Counted from the stretch's first letter, positions 43,608 through 53,660 are shown. The stretch is 64,000 nucleotides of DNA from Tardiphaga sp. vice304 (GCF_007018905.1 NZ_CP041402.1:3770001-3834000), one strand, 5' to 3'. Notes: generated by a model from the letters alone, not told the origin. Numbers and translations: made by a program.

Positions 43608-44024
43608 TTACGCGGCTTCCGACTTCTTTTCCTGGGTCGGGCCGGAATCGAGACCCTTGGCATCGGGATCGCGGTCGACGAATTCGATCAGCGCCATCGG
43701 GGCGTTGTCGCCGTAGCGGAAGCCGGCCTTGATGATGCGGGTGTAGCCGCCCTGACGGTCGGCATAGCGCTTGGCGATGACGTCGAACAGCTTGCGAACC
43801 TGATCCTGGTCCTTCATTTCGCTGATCGCCTGGCGGCGCATGTGCAGGCCACCCTTCTTGCCAAGCGTGACGAGCTTCTCGACGATCGGACGGAGTTCCT
43901 TGGCCTTCGGCAGCGTGGTGATGATCTGCTCGTGCTTGATCAGCGACGCGCACATGTTGGCGAACATCGCCTTGCGGTGTTCGGCGGTGCGGTTGAGCTT
44001 ACGATGAACCTTACCGTGACGCAT
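43608..44024 (-). CDS. rplQ: 50S ribosomal protein L17
   Basis: A 138-residue protein with the L17 start [20 protein letters not shown] and the core [21 protein letters not shown]. It binds 23S rRNA near the exit tunnel. The C-terminus ([12 protein letters not shown]) is a short polar tail common in alphaproteobacteria. It is the last gene of the ribosomal block, 114 bp after rpoA, followed by the terminator. Confidence 0.98.
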   Translation of the reverse strand: MRHGKVHRKLNRTAEHRKAMFANMCASLIKHEQIITTLPKAKELRPIVEKLVTLGKKGGLHMRRQAISEMKDQDQVRKLFDVIAKRYADRQGGYTRIIKAGFRYGDNAPMALIEFVDRDPDAKGLDSGPTQEKKSEAA

Positions 44025-44138
44025 GATATCTAATCCTATTCAATTGCCACGACGGTTCGTCGGACATGTTTCAGGTGGGCTGCCTGTGTTCGCCCGCGGC
44101 AGTACGGCCGGCGTTAGCCGGCCATCCGCCATTCGTTT

Positions 44139-45170
44139 CTAGTAGTGGTCTTCGAAGCGCTTGGCCAACTCGTCGATGTTTTCCGGCGGCCAGCCGGGCA
44201 CTTCCATGCCGAGGTGCAGACCCATCTGGGCGAGCACTTCCTTGATTTCGTTGAGCGACTTGCGGCCGAAGTTCGGCGTGCGGAGCATTTCGGCTTCCGA
44301 CTTCTGAACGAGATCGCCGATGTAGACGATGTTGTCGTTCTTCAGGCAGTTCGCCGAACGCACCGACAATTCGAGCTCGTCGACCTTCTTGAGGAACGCC
44401 GGGTTGAAGGCGAGATCCGGAATGATCTCCTGCGCGACTTCCTTGCGGGGCTCCTCAAAATTGACGAACACGTTGAGCTGGTCCTGCAGGATGCGCGCGG
44501 CGTAAGCCACCGCGTCATCCGGCGTCAGCGCGCCGTTGGTCTCGATCGTCATGGTCAGCTTGTCGTAGTCGAGGATCTGGCCCTCGCGGGTGTTCTCGAC
44601 CTTGTACGAAACCTTTCGAACCGGCGAGTACAGGCTGTCGACCGGGATCAGGCCGATCGGCGCGTCTTCCGGACGGTTGAACTCGGCGGCAACGTAGCCC
44701 TTGCCGGCGGCGACGGTAAATTCCATGCGGATCTCGGCGCCCTCATCGAGGGTGCAGAGCTGCAGGTCGGGGTTAAGCACGGTGACGTCGCCGACGGTCT
44801 GGATGTCACCAGCGGTCACGGCGCCCGGGCCCTGCTTCTTGATGACCATGCGCTTCGGGCCTTCGCCGAGCATCTTGATCGAGATGTCCTTGACGTTCAG
44901 CACGATGTCCGTGACGTCTTCACGCACGCCGGAGATCGAGGAGAACTCGTGCAGCACGCCGTCAATTTGCACGGCCTGCACGGCCGCGCCCTGCAGCGAC
45001 GACAACAGGATGCGGCGCAGCGCATTGCCGAGCGTCTGGCCGAAGCCGCGCTCGAGCGGCTCGGCCACGAGGGTCGCAAAACGGGTTGGATCGCTGCCAG
45101 GGGTCACCTGCAGCTTGTTCGGCCGGATCAGCTCCTGCCAATTCTTCTGGATCGTTACTGTATCACCCAT
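44139..45170 (-). CDS. rpoA: RNA polymerase alpha subunit
   Basis: A 343-residue protein. The N-terminal assembly domain has [20 protein letters not shown] and the C-terminal domain has [21 protein letters not shown] plus [13 protein letters not shown], the helix-hairpin-helix surface that contacts UP elements and activators. The usual alphaproteobacterial linker separates them. The ATG has a GAGG ten bases upstream. It follows rpsK directly, without the rpsD found in enterobacteria. Confidence 0.98.
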   Translation of the reverse strand: MGDTVTIQKNWQELIRPNKLQVTPGSDPTRFATLVAEPLERGFGQTLGNALRRILLSSLQGAAVQAVQIDGVLHEFSSISGVREDVTDIVLNVKDISIKMLGEGPKRMVIKKQGPGAVTAGDIQTVGDVTVLNPDLQLCTLDEGAEIRMEFTVAAGKGYVAAEFNRPEDAPIGLIPVDSLYSPVRKVSYKVENTREGQILDYDKLTMTIETNGALTPDDAVAYAARILQDQLNVFVNFEEPRKEVAQEIIPDLAFNPAFLKKVDELELSVRSANCLKNDNIVYIGDLVQKSEAEMLRTPNFGRKSLNEIKEVLAQMGLHLGMEVPGWPPENIDELAKRFEDHY

Positions 45171-45273
45171 GCCGGTAAACCTCAGGCTTTGGAGATCGCG
45201 GTTCGTCCGCGCGATATCAAATCAACAAAAACAATCGCGGGCGGCCGATGCCACCCGCGTTCGCAACAAATCC

Positions 45274-45663
45274 TTAGACGCGCCGACGCTTGCGCGGGCG
45301 GCAGCCATTGTGCGGGATCGTGGTGACGTCGCGGATCGAGGTCACGGTGAAGCCCGACGCCTGCAGCGCGCGGAGCGCCGATTCACGGCCCGAACCGGGG
45401 CCCGCAACTTCGACTTCCAGCGTGCGCATGCCGTGTTCCTGCGCCTTCTTCGACACGTCTTCCGCAGCGACCTGCGCGGCATAAGGGGTCGACTTGCGAG
45501 AGCCCTTGAAGCCCATCGTACCGGCCGACGACCAGGCAATGGTGTTGCCCTGTGCGTCGGTGATGGTGATGGTCGTGTTGTTGAACGAGGAGTTCACGTG
45601 AGCGATGCCGGATGCAATGTTCTTGCGTTCACGACGACGGACGCGGGTGGCTTCCTTGGCCAT
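45274..45663 (-). CDS. rpsK: 30S ribosomal protein S11
   Basis: A 129-residue platform protein: [39 protein letters not shown] and the C-terminal [12 protein letters not shown]. Forms part of the mRNA exit region of the 30S. Lies between rpsM and rpoA with gaps of about 110 bp on each side. Confidence 0.98.
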   Translation of the reverse strand: MAKEATRVRRRERKNIASGIAHVNSSFNNTTITITDAQGNTIAWSSAGTMGFKGSRKSTPYAAQVAAEDVSKKAQEHGMRTLEVEVAGPGSGRESALRALQASGFTVTSIRDVTTIPHNGCRPRKRRRV

Positions 45664-45775
45664 GTGTAACCTTTCTATGTGATCTCAAACGCCGCCGTAA
45701 TGCCAGCGGCTACACCTCAACGGTGAATGGCGAACAGCATGCTGTCCGCCCTCCTCCGCTATGATCCTTGCGAAA

Positions 45776-46144
45776 TTACTTCTTCTTGCCGGCGATCGAC
45801 TTGGCCGGACCCTTGCGCGTACGCGCATTGGTGTGGGTGCGCTGGCCGCGAACCGGCAGGCCGCGACGATGGCGCAGGCCGCGGTAGCAGCCGAGATCCA
45901 TCAGGCGCTTGATGTTCATGCCGGTCTCGCGACGAAGATCGCCTTCGACCATGTAGTCACGGTCGATGACTTCGCGGATCTGCAAGACTTCGGCGTCCGA
46001 CAGCTGGTTGACGCGACGATCGGTCGGGATCTTGACCTTCTCGAGAATGTCAGCGGCGTTCTTCTGGCCAATGCCATGAATATACTGAAGCGCAATGAGG
46101 GCGCGCTTGTTGGTCGGGATATTTACACCGGCGATACGGGCCAA
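45776..46144 (-). CDS. rpsM: 30S ribosomal protein S13
   Basis: A 122-residue head protein with [20 protein letters not shown] and the C-terminal [19 protein letters not shown] that contacts tRNA in the P site. It starts with a TTG (46142-46144), backed by a strong AGGAG seven bases upstream. A non-ATG start is unusual for such a highly expressed gene and may tune its translation. It is first after adk and may have its own promoter. Confidence 0.97.
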   Translation of the reverse strand: MARIAGVNIPTNKRALIALQYIHGIGQKNAADILEKVKIPTDRRVNQLSDAEVLQIREVIDRDYMVEGDLRRETGMNIKRLMDLGCYRGLRHRRGLPVRGQRTHTNARTRKGPAKSIAGKKK

Positions 46145-46302
46145 GACTTCTCTCCTGTCACCGGTCCATCACGGAGCGGCATTATATTCATTCTGTCGGG
46201 GTTGTCGGGCGGGTCTCCGCAAAACGCGAACACGACGCCCGCCCCCTGAACTTGGTGGGGCCCGGCATCGTCTGACAAACATCCGACTGGATTACGGGCC
46301 TT

Positions 46303-46330
46303 ATTAAAGTATTCGACTTCGTTCCGTCAA
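46303..46330 (-). promoter_or_regulatory. Candidate promoter for rpsM-rpsK-rpoA-rplQ
   Basis: On the minus strand TTGACG (46325-46330) and TTTAAT (46303-46308) are spaced by 16 bp, seven bases past the adk stop codon. A second weaker pair (CCGACA at 46203-46208, TATAAT at 46181-46186) lies nearer rpsM. The 192-bp adk-rpsM gap is the longest gap between genes in the block. Confidence 0.4.
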
Positions 46331-46336
46331 CCTCGA

Positions 46337-47260
46337 CTAGCGTTTGGCTCGCTTTTTCGCGGTCTTCTTGACGGAATTGGCCGCCCTCTTCGCCCCGAAA
46401 ACCGCTTTTTTTGCGGTTTTCGCGGACTTTTTCACGGTTTTACCTTTGGCGACCGATTTCGCGGCCTTCTTCGGCGCCTTGGCAGCCTTCTTGGCGACCT
46501 TCTTGACGGCTTTCTTCACCGCCTTCTTGGCTGCTTTGGCCGGCTTGGCCTTCTTTGCCGGCGCCTTTACGGACTTTTTCGCCGCTTTCTTCGCCGGCCT
46601 GGCGGCCGATTCGCGCTTTACGGCGACCTTCTTCTTCGCGGACTTGCGCACGGTCTTCTCCGCGCTGTCCGAATCGGCGATCGCATCGAGCACGCGGTTG
46701 ATTTCGAGCGTCACTTCTTCGATCGACATCATGCCGTCGATGGTGATCAGCTTCCGCTTGTCCGAGTAGTAGTGCACCAACGGCTCGGTCGACGCGCGGT
46801 AGTTCGACAACCGCTGGGAAAGCACTTCCGGCGTGTCGTCATTGCGCACAGTCTCGCCGCGCTCGGTCATCTGCGCGATGCGCGCCTCAACCCGCTGCAG
46901 CAGTGCGCTCTCGTTGACGCGCAATTCGATCGCGGCGTCGAGCTTCAGCCCCTTGGACTTCAGCAGCGCATCGAGCGCTTCGGCCTGCGGCACGGTGCGC
47001 GGGAAGCCGTCCAGGATGAAGCCATGGGCGGCATCCGGCAGTTCGATCCGGTCGGAAATGATACCGACAACAACCGCGTCCGGTACCAGGCCGCCCGAGG
47101 CCATGATGTCCTTCGCCTTGAGGCCGATCTCGGTCTCGGCGGCGACGGCGGCGCGAAGCATGTCGCCGGTGGAAAGCTGAACGATGTTGTAACGCTCGAC
47201 GAGACGCTGTGCCTGCGTTCCCTTGCCCGCCCCCGGCGGCCCGAGAAGAATCAGCCTCAT
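46337..47260 (-). CDS. adk: Adenylate kinase with a long lysine/alanine-rich C-terminal tail
   Basis: A 307-residue protein. Residues 1 to about 196 are a complete short-LID adenylate kinase: P-loop GPPGAGKGTQ, AMP site STGDMLR and DGFPRT, small LID TERGETVRNDDTPEVLSQR. It interconverts ATP + AMP and 2 ADP. Residues about 200-307 form a tail in which about 40 of 107 residues are lysine, made of AAKK, AVKK and PAKKA units like bacterial histone-H1-like proteins. Known Adks end near 190-220 residues. Its ATG overlaps the secY TGA (ATGA). Nothing in the sequence suggests a frameshift, since the tail is uniform and ends cleanly. Confidence 0.96.
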   Translation of the reverse strand: MRLILLGPPGAGKGTQAQRLVERYNIVQLSTGDMLRAAVAAETEIGLKAKDIMASGGLVPDAVVVGIISDRIELPDAAHGFILDGFPRTVPQAEALDALLKSKGLKLDAAIELRVNESALLQRVEARIAQMTERGETVRNDDTPEVLSQRLSNYRASTEPLVHYYSDKRKLITIDGMMSIEEVTLEINRVLDAIADSDSAEKTVRKSAKKKVAVKRESAARPAKKAAKKSVKAPAKKAKPAKAAKKAVKKAVKKVAKKAAKAPKKAAKSVAKGKTVKKSAKTAKKAVFGAKRAANSVKKTAKKRAKR

Positions 47261-48588
47261 TTGCGCCGACCCCTCAGCTTCGATTTGCGGATCAGGCCTT
47301 CATACTGGTGCGCCAGCAGATAGCCCTGCACCTGCGCGACCGTATCCATCGTGACGGAAACCACGATCAGCAGCGACGTGCCGCCGAAGTAGAACGGCAC
47401 CGACGCATAGGAGATCAGGATCTCCGGGATCAGGCAGACGATAGCCAGATAAGCGGCGCCGAGCACGGTGACGCGCGACAGCACGAAGTCGATATATTCG
47501 GCCGTGCGCTCGCCCGGACGGATGCCCGGGATGAAGCCGCCATGCTTCTTGAGATTGTCGGCGGTCTCGGTCGGGTTGAACACGATGGCCGTGTAGAAGA
47601 ACGCGAAGAAAACGATCAGCCCGATATAGGTGATCAGGAACAGCGGACGGCCGTGGCCAAGCTGCGTAGTGATCCACTGGAACCACTCCGGCCCCTTGCC
47701 GGCATTGAAGCTGGCGATGGTCGCCGGCAGCAGCAGCAGCGAGGAGGCGAAGATCGGCGGGATCACGCCGGACGTGTTGAGCTTGAGCGGCAGATGCGAG
47801 GACTGACCCTCGAACATCTTGTTGCCGACCTGGCGCTTCGGATACTGGATCAGCAGCCGGCGCTGTGCGCGCTCCATGAACACGATGAAGGCGATCACGA
47901 CGACGGACATGATGATGACCAGCAGGATCAGGCCGGTCGACAGAGCGCCCTGGCGGCCCAGCTCGAGCATGTTGGCGATCGCAGAGGGCAGCTCGGCGAC
48001 GATGCCGGCCAGGATGATAAGCGAAATGCCGTTGCCGATGCCGCGCGAGGTGATCTGCTCGCCCAGCCACATCAGGAACATGGTGCCGCCGGTCAGCGTC
48101 ACCGTGGTCGAGAGCAGGAAGAACATGCCGGGTTCGCTGACGACATTGCCCGCGCCCTGCAGACCGACGGCGATACCATAGGACTGGAAGAGCGCCAGGA
48201 TCACTGTCAGGTAGCGGGTGTACTGGTTGAGCATCTTGCGGCCGGACTCGCCCTCCTTCTTGAGGGCCTCGAGCTTCGGCGACACGGTGGTCAATAGCTG
48301 GATGATGATCGATGCCGAAATATACGGCATGATGTTCAGCGCAAAGATCGCCATGCGGTTGATGCCGCCGCCGGCGAACATGTTGAACATGCCGAGAATG
48401 CCGCCGGCCTGCTGCTTGAACACAGCTTCCCATGCGGTGGGGTCGATGCCCGGCAGCGGAATATAGGTGCCGAACCGATAAACCAGCAGCGCACCCAGGG
48501 TGAACCAGATGCGCTTCTTCAGTTCATCGGCCTTGCCGAGCGCCGAAAAGTTGAGGTTTGCGGCTAATTGTTCTGCTGCAGAGACCAT
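47257..48588 (-). CDS. secY: Protein translocase subunit SecY
   Basis: A 443-residue inner-membrane channel with ten membrane segments. Recognisable parts are the plug/TM2 region (GILGMFNMFAGGGINRMAIFALNIMPYISASI), LGEQITSRGIGNGISLIILAGIV, and the long cytoplasmic loops (RRLLIQYPKRQVG; GFIPGIRPGERTAEYI) that bind ribosome and SecA. The ATG at 48588 is used. The frame is open a further ten codons. It is coupled to adk by a four-base overlap, and the rplO-secY gap holds two hairpins. Confidence 0.97.
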   Translation of the reverse strand: MVSAAEQLAANLNFSALGKADELKKRIWFTLGALLVYRFGTYIPLPGIDPTAWEAVFKQQAGGILGMFNMFAGGGINRMAIFALNIMPYISASIIIQLLTTVSPKLEALKKEGESGRKMLNQYTRYLTVILALFQSYGIAVGLQGAGNVVSEPGMFFLLSTTVTLTGGTMFLMWLGEQITSRGIGNGISLIILAGIVAELPSAIANMLELGRQGALSTGLILLVIIMSVVVIAFIVFMERAQRRLLIQYPKRQVGNKMFEGQSSHLPLKLNTSGVIPPIFASSLLLLPATIASFNAGKGPEWFQWITTQLGHGRPLFLITYIGLIVFFAFFYTAIVFNPTETADNLKKHGGFIPGIRPGERTAEYIDFVLSRVTVLGAAYLAIVCLIPEILISYASVPFYFGGTSLLIVVSVTMDTVAQVQGYLLAHQYEGLIRKSKLRGRRK

Positions 48589-48619
48589 AGTGACCTTCTT
48601 CCGCGCCCCTCGCGCCACA

Positions 48620-48726
48620 ATGCCCCGACCAGCGGGGCATTCGGCAGACGCCGGACATTAATTGGTGCTCGGCATTGATAAATTCTACCGCCGAAACGCG
48701 CAAGACCGTCTGCGGTCGCAGACGGT
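48620..48726 (-). promoter_or_regulatory. Two hairpins in the rplO-secY gap
   Basis: The 149-bp gap holds a perfect 9-bp hairpin with a 4-base loop (48705-48713/48718-48726), eleven bases past the rplO stop, and a 7-bp hairpin (ATGCCCC/GGGGCAT, 48620-48640) nearer secY. Neither ends in a T run, so they look like processing or attenuation signals rather than full terminators. They may lower secY output relative to ribosomal proteins. Confidence 0.45.
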
Positions 48727-48737
48727 GACGCAGATGA

Positions 48738-49229
48738 TTAAGCGGCCTCGCCTTCGGCCTTCTTCGGCTTCGGGTTGAGGATCTTGACGGTGCCGCCGGC
48801 CTTCTCGATCGCCTCGATGGCAGACTTCGAAGCGCCATGCACTTCCACGGTCAGCTTGACGTTGATCTCGCCACGGCCGAGCAGACGGACGCCGTCCTTG
48901 GCGCGACGGATGACGCGAGCCTTGACCAGCGATTCGGCGTTGATGACGCCCGCGGTGTCGATCACCTTATTGTCGATCGCATCCTGGAGACGGTCCAGGT
49001 TGATCTCGGTGAAGTCGAGGCGGAAGATGTTGTTGAAGCCGCGCTTCGGAAGACGACGATGCAACGGCATCTGGCCGCCCTCGAAGCCCTTGATCCGCAC
49101 GCCCGAACGCGCGGTCTGGCCCTTGCCGCCACGGCCGGACGTCTTGCCCTTGCCGGAACCAATACCGCGGCCGACGCGCATACGCTTTTTGCGGGAGCCG
49201 GCGTTATCGGCGATATCGCTGAGCTTCAT
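48738..49229 (-). CDS. rplO: 50S ribosomal protein L15
   Basis: A 163-residue protein with the glycine-rich RNA-binding start [20 protein letters not shown] and [20 protein letters not shown]. Late-assembly protein of the large subunit. The tail ([10 protein letters not shown]) is a short acidic/basic extension. Start at 49229 ([11 protein letters not shown]). The upstream open frame is not L15-like. Confidence 0.98.
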   Translation of the reverse strand: MKLSDIADNAGSRKKRMRVGRGIGSGKGKTSGRGGKGQTARSGVRIKGFEGGQMPLHRRLPKRGFNNIFRLDFTEINLDRLQDAIDNKVIDTAGVINAESLVKARVIRRAKDGVRLLGRGEINVKLTVEVHGASKSAIEAIEKAGGTVKILNPKPKKAEGEAA

Positions 49230-49342
49230 CGTTCTCTTCCCTTTATCGGACCGCCGCCCTGAAGCCCGATATCCGGGCCTCGAAGGAGCGTCGGTTGTCA
49301 CCTGGCACAGCCGATCTGCGGCTGCCTGGAGGCGACGTGAGC

Positions 49343-49537
49343 TTACTTATCCTCGACCACGCGGACGAGGTGCTGAACCTTGGCGATCATGCCGCGAACC
49401 GAAGGAGTATCCTCCAGCTCGGAGACGCGACCGATCTTATTGAGCTTCATCCCGATCAGGGTCGCGCGCTGCGAGTGATGGCGGCGGATTGCGCTGCCGA
49501 TCTGCTCGACCTTGATCATCTTTGCGGCGGTTGCCAT
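49343..49537 (-). CDS. rpmD: 50S ribosomal protein L30
   Basis: A 64-residue protein, [20 protein letters not shown] then [20 protein letters not shown], the short bacterial L30 fold. Lies 113 bp before rplO and 23 bp after rpsE on the minus strand. Confidence 0.97.
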   Translation of the reverse strand: MATAAKMIKVEQIGSAIRRHHSQRATLIGMKLNKIGRVSELEDTPSVRGMIAKVQHLVRVVEDK

Positions 49538-49560
49538 CGTGGTAACTCCAAAAGTCGTGA

Positions 49561-50133
49561 TTACTCAGCGACCACTTCAGCGTCACCGCCAACGCGGCGC
49601 GACTGCAGGGTGGACACCTTGATGTTGCGACGGGCGGCGACCGAACGCGGCGAATCCTGATGCTTCAGCGCATCGAAAGTGGCGCGAACCATGTTGTAGG
49701 GATTCGACGAACCGATCGACTTGGCGACCACATCCTGGATGCCGAGCGTTTCGAACACGGCGCGCATCGGGCCGCCGGCGATGATGCCGGTACCGGCCGG
49801 GGCTGCACGCAGATAGACGCGACCCGCACCGTGGCGGCCGGCGATATCGTGGTGCAACGTGCGACCCTCGCGCAGAGCGACGCGCAGCAGGTTGCGCTTG
49901 GCCGATTCGGTGGCCTTGCGGATCGCTTCGGGAACCTCACGTGCCTTGCCGTGACCGAAACCGACCCTGCCCTTCTGATCGCCAATCACGACCAGCGCTG
50001 CGAAACCGAAGCGCTTGCCGCCCTTGACGACCTTGGCCACACGGTTGATGTGGACCAGCTTGTCGACGAATTCACTGTCGCGCTCTTCCCGGCCGCCCCT
50101 GTGGCCGCCACCGCGCTCGCGTTCACCTGCCAT
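49561..50133 (-). CDS. rpsE: 30S ribosomal protein S5
   Basis: A 190-residue fidelity protein at the mRNA entry tunnel. The double-stranded RNA-binding part is [20 protein letters not shown] and the C-terminal domain has [19 protein letters not shown] and [16 protein letters not shown]. The N-terminal [19 protein letters not shown] is the charged leader common in alphaproteobacteria. Start at 50133. A further ATG four codons upstream is less likely. Confidence 0.98.
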   Translation of the reverse strand: MAGERERGGGHRGGREERDSEFVDKLVHINRVAKVVKGGKRFGFAALVVIGDQKGRVGFGHGKAREVPEAIRKATESAKRNLLRVALREGRTLHHDIAGRHGAGRVYLRAAPAGTGIIAGGPMRAVFETLGIQDVVAKSIGSSNPYNMVRATFDALKHQDSPRSVAARRNIKVSTLQSRRVGGDAEVVAE

Positions 50134-50203
50134 GGTGTTTTCCAATCCTTGAGAGGCTCACGCCCCAATCCTGTGTCCGTTCAATCAATGAAAGTGTCGT
50201 CGC

Positions 50204-50566
50204 TTAGAAGCTGAGGCCACTTTCACGAGCCGCATCCGCAAGCGCCTTGACGCGACCATGGTAGAGATAGCCACCACGATCGAACACGACTTCCTTGACG
50301 CCATTCTTGACCGCACGCTCGGCGAGCAGCTTGCCGACCGCCTTCGCGGCATCGACGTCCGCACCGGTCTTGCCGGATTCGCGCATCGTCTTTTCCAGCG
50401 AGGAAGCCGACGCAAGCGTCTCGCCCTTCAAATCGTCGATCACCTGAGCGTAGATATGCTTCGACGAGCGGAAAACCGACAGGCGCGGACGACCATTGGC
50501 GGTCCGGCGAAGCGAGAGCCGCACGCGTTGCTTGCGCCGGGCATTCGTAATCTTGAGTTTCGACAT
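50204..50566 (-). CDS. rplR: 50S ribosomal protein L18
   Basis: A 120-residue protein that binds 5S rRNA. Seen are [40 protein letters not shown] and [20 protein letters not shown]. Eleven bases separate it from rplF upstream. Confidence 0.98.
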   Translation of the reverse strand: MSKLKITNARRKQRVRLSLRRTANGRPRLSVFRSSKHIYAQVIDDLKGETLASASSLEKTMRESGKTGADVDAAKAVGKLLAERAVKNGVKEVVFDRGGYLYHGRVKALADAARESGLSF

Positions 50567-50577
50567 GTCCGGCTCCG

Positions 50578-51111
50578 TTACTTCTTCTTGCCTTCCTTGC
50601 GGAAGATAAACTCGTCGGAATATCTCACGCCCTTGCCCTTGTAGGGCTCCGGCGGACGATAGCTGCGGATCTCCGCGGCCACCTGACCAACGCGTTGCGA
50701 ATCGTTTCCGGAGATGAAGATCTCGGTCGGCTTCGGCACCGTGATCAAGATCCCCTCCGGGATATCATAGACGACATCGTGGCTGTAGCCGAGCGCGAGC
50801 TGCAGCTTCTTGCCCTGGAGAGCGGCACGATAGCCGACGCCGGTGATGTCCAGCTTCTTTTCGAAGCCCTTGGTGACGCCTTCGAGCAGATTTGCGATCT
50901 GCGCGCGGGCGGTACCGTAGAGTGCGCGGGCGCGATTGGTCTCGATCCGCGGCTTCACCGTAATGGAGCCGTTGTCGAGCTTCACCTCGACGTCGTCGTG
51001 GACGATGAACTGAAGGTTGCCCTTCGGGCCCTTCATCTTGACCACCTGGCCATCGACGGTAGCGGTGACGCCCGCGGTGACCGTGACTGGCTTTTTGCCA
51101 ACTCGTGACAT
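50578..51111 (-). CDS. rplF: 50S ribosomal protein L6
   Basis: A 177-residue protein with two related domains. The first starts [11 protein letters not shown] and has [13 protein letters not shown]. The second has [13 protein letters not shown] and the family signature region [16 protein letters not shown]. Located near the elongation-factor site of the 50S. Start at 51111. The in-frame upstream extension overlaps rpsH and is not L6. Confidence 0.98.
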   Translation of the reverse strand: MSRVGKKPVTVTAGVTATVDGQVVKMKGPKGNLQFIVHDDVEVKLDNGSITVKPRIETNRARALYGTARAQIANLLEGVTKGFEKKLDITGVGYRAALQGKKLQLALGYSHDVVYDIPEGILITVPKPTEIFISGNDSQRVGQVAAEIRSYRPPEPYKGKGVRYSDEFIFRKEGKKK

Positions 51112-51124
51112 GGCTAATCCTTCC

Positions 51125-51523
51125 TCAGAACACCGTGAAGAGAACTTCGCCGCCCACGTTCGCTTCGCGCGCTTCGTGGTCAGCCATAATTCCCTTGGGT
51201 GTCGACAAAACCGAAATGCCAAGACCGTTCTTCACGCGCGGCAGGTTCTTCACCGAGACGTAAACACGACGTCCTGGCTTCGAAACGCGCTGAATTTCAC
51301 GGATGACCGGTTCGCCATCGAAATATTTGAGCTCGACTTCGAGCTCGCTACGGCCGCTCGAATGCTCGACGCTGGCGTAGCCACGGATGTAGCCCTCGTT
51401 CTTCAGCACTTCGAGCACATTTGCGCGCATCTTGGAGCCGGGGGTCGAAACCTTCGGCTTGACGCGCATCTGAGCGTTGCGGATGCGGGTGATGAGGTCG
51501 CTGATCGGGTCGTGCGTTGACAT
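51125..51523 (-). CDS. rpsH: 30S ribosomal protein S8
   Basis: A 132-residue primary binding protein of 16S r[23 protein letters not shown] at the start and [20 protein letters not shown] at the C-terminus. In E. coli, S8 represses the spc operon by binding its own mRNA near rplE. A similar loop is possible here but not shown. Confidence 0.98.
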   Translation of the reverse strand: MSTHDPISDLITRIRNAQMRVKPKVSTPGSKMRANVLEVLKNEGYIRGYASVEHSSGRSELEVELKYFDGEPVIREIQRVSKPGRRVYVSVKNLPRVKNGLGISVLSTPKGIMADHEAREANVGGEVLFTVF

Positions 51524-51535
51524 GATGCGATCCCC

Positions 51536-51841
51536 TTACCAGCTCGACTTCACGAGCCCGGGAACCAGGCCGCGAGAGCCCAGGTCACGCAGCGCGATAC
51601 GGCTGAGCTTGTTAATGCGATAGACCGCATGCGGACGGCCGGTGATCTCGCAACGATTCATGATCCGGACCGCCGACGAATTACGCGGCATTTCGGACAA
51701 CTTCATCGTTGCGGCGAACCGCTCTTCCATCGGCAGGGTCTTGTCGGCGATGATGGCCTTGAGCTTCGCGCGCTTGGGCGCAGCGTTCTTGGTCATCCGC
51801 TTCCGACGGTTATTCTTCTCGATCGAACTCTTCTTTGCCAT
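51536..51841 (-). CDS. rpsN: 30S ribosomal protein S14 (zinc-independent form)
   Basis: A 101-residue S14 of the long, cysteine-poor type: only one Cys ([17 protein letters not shown]), so no zinc ribbon. The C-terminus [17 protein letters not shown] segment and [10 protein letters not shown] are canonical. Lies 12 bp before rpsH. Confidence 0.98.
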   Translation of the reverse strand: MAKKSSIEKNNRRKRMTKNAAPKRAKLKAIIADKTLPMEERFAATMKLSEMPRNSSAVRIMNRCEITGRPHAVYRINKLSRIALRDLGSRGLVPGLVKSSW

Positions 51842-51884
51842 GCTTGGCTCCTGGGTTACCGCGTTTGAAAAGCTTGTCAGCTTC

Positions 51885-52442
51885 TCACTGCCGGAACGGG
51901 AAATTGAAGGCGGTCAACAGCGCGCGGCACTCATCGTCGGTCTTTGCAGTCGTGCAGACCGTGATGTCCATGCCCCACGTCTCCCCCATCTTGTCGAAGT
52001 CGATTTCGGGGAAAATGATGTGTTCCTTGATGCCGAGCGAGTAGTTGCCGCGGCCGTCAAAGCTCTTCGGGTTCAGGCCGCGGAAATCTCGGACGCGCGG
52101 CAGCGCGACGTTGATCAGGCGGTCGATGAACTCGTACATCTTGACCTTGCGCAGGGTCACCTTGGCGCCGATCGGCTGGTTTTCACGCAGCTTGAAGGTC
52201 GCGATGGCGTTGCGCGAGATCGTGATCACCGGCTTCTGGCCGGCGATCAGCGCGAGATCGGCAGCTGCCGTCTCGGCCTTCTTGCGGTCGTTGACGGCTT
52301 CGCCGATGCCCATGTTGAGCACGACCTTGTCAAGACGCGGAACCTGCATGACATTCTGATAACCGAACTGCTCGGTCAGCTTGCCACGGATCTCCTGGTC
52401 GAACTGTTCACGAAGACGCGGAATATAAGCGGTTTCAGACAT
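51885..52442 (-). CDS. rplE: 50S ribosomal protein L5
   Basis: A 185-residue 5S rRNA-binding protein: [40 protein letters not shown], and [20 protein letters not shown]. The ATG at 52442 overlaps the last eight bases of rplX (ATGTCTGA), implying coupled translation. A longer frame upstream overlaps rplX and is not L5. Confidence 0.98.
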   Translation of the reverse strand: MSETAYIPRLREQFDQEIRGKLTEQFGYQNVMQVPRLDKVVLNMGIGEAVNDRKKAETAAADLALIAGQKPVITISRNAIATFKLRENQPIGAKVTLRKVKMYEFIDRLINVALPRVRDFRGLNPKSFDGRGNYSLGIKEHIIFPEIDFDKMGETWGMDITVCTTAKTDDECRALLTAFNFPFRQ

Positions 52443-52749
52443 CGATCTGATCTCCCGAGCGCTTGGCGATCCGAACCTTGGTGCCATCCGCCTGAATCTT
52501 GAACCCGACGCGGGTCGGCTTGCCGTCCTTGCCGACGATGGCAATGTTGGACAGCTGGATCGGCGCCTCTTTCGAGATGATGCCGCCTTCCTGGGCCTGG
52601 GTCTGCTTCTGATGCTTCTTGACGAGGTTGACGCCGCGAACCAGCGCCTTGCCTTCGGTCGGACGAACCTCGAACACTTCGCCGGTGCGCCCCTTGTCGC
52701 GACCGTTCAACACGATGACCTTGTCACCCTTGCGAATCTTGGCAGCCAT
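52435..52749 (-). CDS. rplX: 50S ribosomal protein L24
   Basis: A 104-residue assembly-initiator protein. The KOW motif is [20 protein letters not shown], followed by [15 protein letters not shown]. Its ATG overlaps the rplN stop by one base (TAATG) and its end overlaps rplE. Confidence 0.98.
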   Translation of the reverse strand: MAAKIRKGDKVIVLNGRDKGRTGEVFEVRPTEGKALVRGVNLVKKHQKQTQAQEGGIISKEAPIQLSNIAIVGKDGKPTRVGFKIQADGTKVRIAKRSGDQIDV

Positions 52750-53117
52750 TACAGCACCTCCGGCGCAAGCGAGATGATCTTCATGTGGTTCTTGGCGCGC
52801 AGCTCGCGCGGCACGGGCCCAAAGATACGGGTACCGATCGGCTCCGACTGATTGTTGATCAGCACGGCAGCGTTACGGTCGAAGCGGATGACCGAACCGT
52901 CAGCGCGGCGAATGTCCTTGCGGACACGAACCACGACGGCCTTCATCACGTCGCCCTTCTTGACCTTCCCGCGTGGGATGGCTTCCTTGATCGATACGAC
53001 AATAATGTCGCCAACAGTAGCATACCGGCGCTTGGATCCACCAATCACCTTAATGCACATGACACGGCGTGCGCCTGAATTATCGGCCACGTCGAGGTTG
53101 GTCTGCATCTGAATCAT
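52749..53117 (-). CDS. rplN: 50S ribosomal protein L14
   Basis: A 122-residue barrel protein: [40 protein letters not shown], and [20 protein letters not shown]. It contacts the small subunit at a bridge. Coupled to rplX by a one-base overlap. Confidence 0.99.
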   Translation of the reverse strand: MIQMQTNLDVADNSGARRVMCIKVIGGSKRRYATVGDIIVVSIKEAIPRGKVKKGDVMKAVVVRVRKDIRRADGSVIRFDRNAAVLINNQSEPIGTRIFGPVPRELRAKNHMKIISLAPEVL

Positions 53118-53181
53118 TGATGCACCTCGTCCTCTGATTTATGCGCAAAGTCGCGCGTAGATGAAATGCGCAAGTCGCGCT

Positions 53182-53430
53182 TTAGGCGGTCTTCTTCTGT
53201 TCGCCCCGGACAACCGTCCAGCGCTTCAGTTTGGAGATCGGCTTGCTCTCCTCGATCCACACCATGTCGCCCGGCTTGAACTCGTTGTTCTCGTCGTGCG
53301 CGTGATAGTTTTTCGAGGTCCGAATGGTCTTCTTGTAGATCGGGTGCGTAAAGCGACGATCGACGCGGACGACAACCGTCTTGGCTTGCTTGTCGCTGAC
53401 GACCACGCCCTGAAGTGTACGTTTCGGCAT
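53182..53430 (-). CDS. rpsQ: 30S ribosomal protein S17
   Basis: An 82-residue OB-fold protein: [20 protein letters not shown], then the family motif [20 protein letters not shown]. It binds helix 11 of 16S rRNA. Ten bases downstream of rpmC. Confidence 0.98.
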   Translation of the reverse strand: MPKRTLQGVVVSDKQAKTVVVRVDRRFTHPIYKKTIRTSKNYHAHDENNEFKPGDMVWIEESKPISKLKRWTVVRGEQKKTA

Positions 53431-53440
53431 GTTCGGCCCC

Positions 53441-53650
53441 TTACTTCGACTTCACGTCGCGCTTTTGCGCGGCGATGGTCTTGATTCGTGCGATGTCACG
53501 ACGCGCTTCACGCAGGCGAGTCGTATTCTCCAACTGCCCAGTAGCACGCTGGAATCGCAGATTAAAGCGTTCCTTTTTCAGACCGAGGACGGCGTCGTCC
53601 ATCTGGTCCTGGCTCATCGCTCGGATATCGGCGGTTTTCATCTCGGCCAT
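53441..53650 (-). CDS. rpmC: 50S ribosomal protein L29
   Basis: A 69-residue two-helix protein: [38 protein letters not shown] and [18 protein letters not shown] C-terminus. It sits by the exit tunnel where SRP and trigger factor dock. The ATG at 53650 is ten bases after rplP. The longer open frame covers rplP in another phase. Confidence 0.97.
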   Translation of the reverse strand: MAEMKTADIRAMSQDQMDDAVLGLKKERFNLRFQRATGQLENTTRLREARRDIARIKTIAAQKRDVKSK

Positions 53651-53660
53651 GATCTTACCC

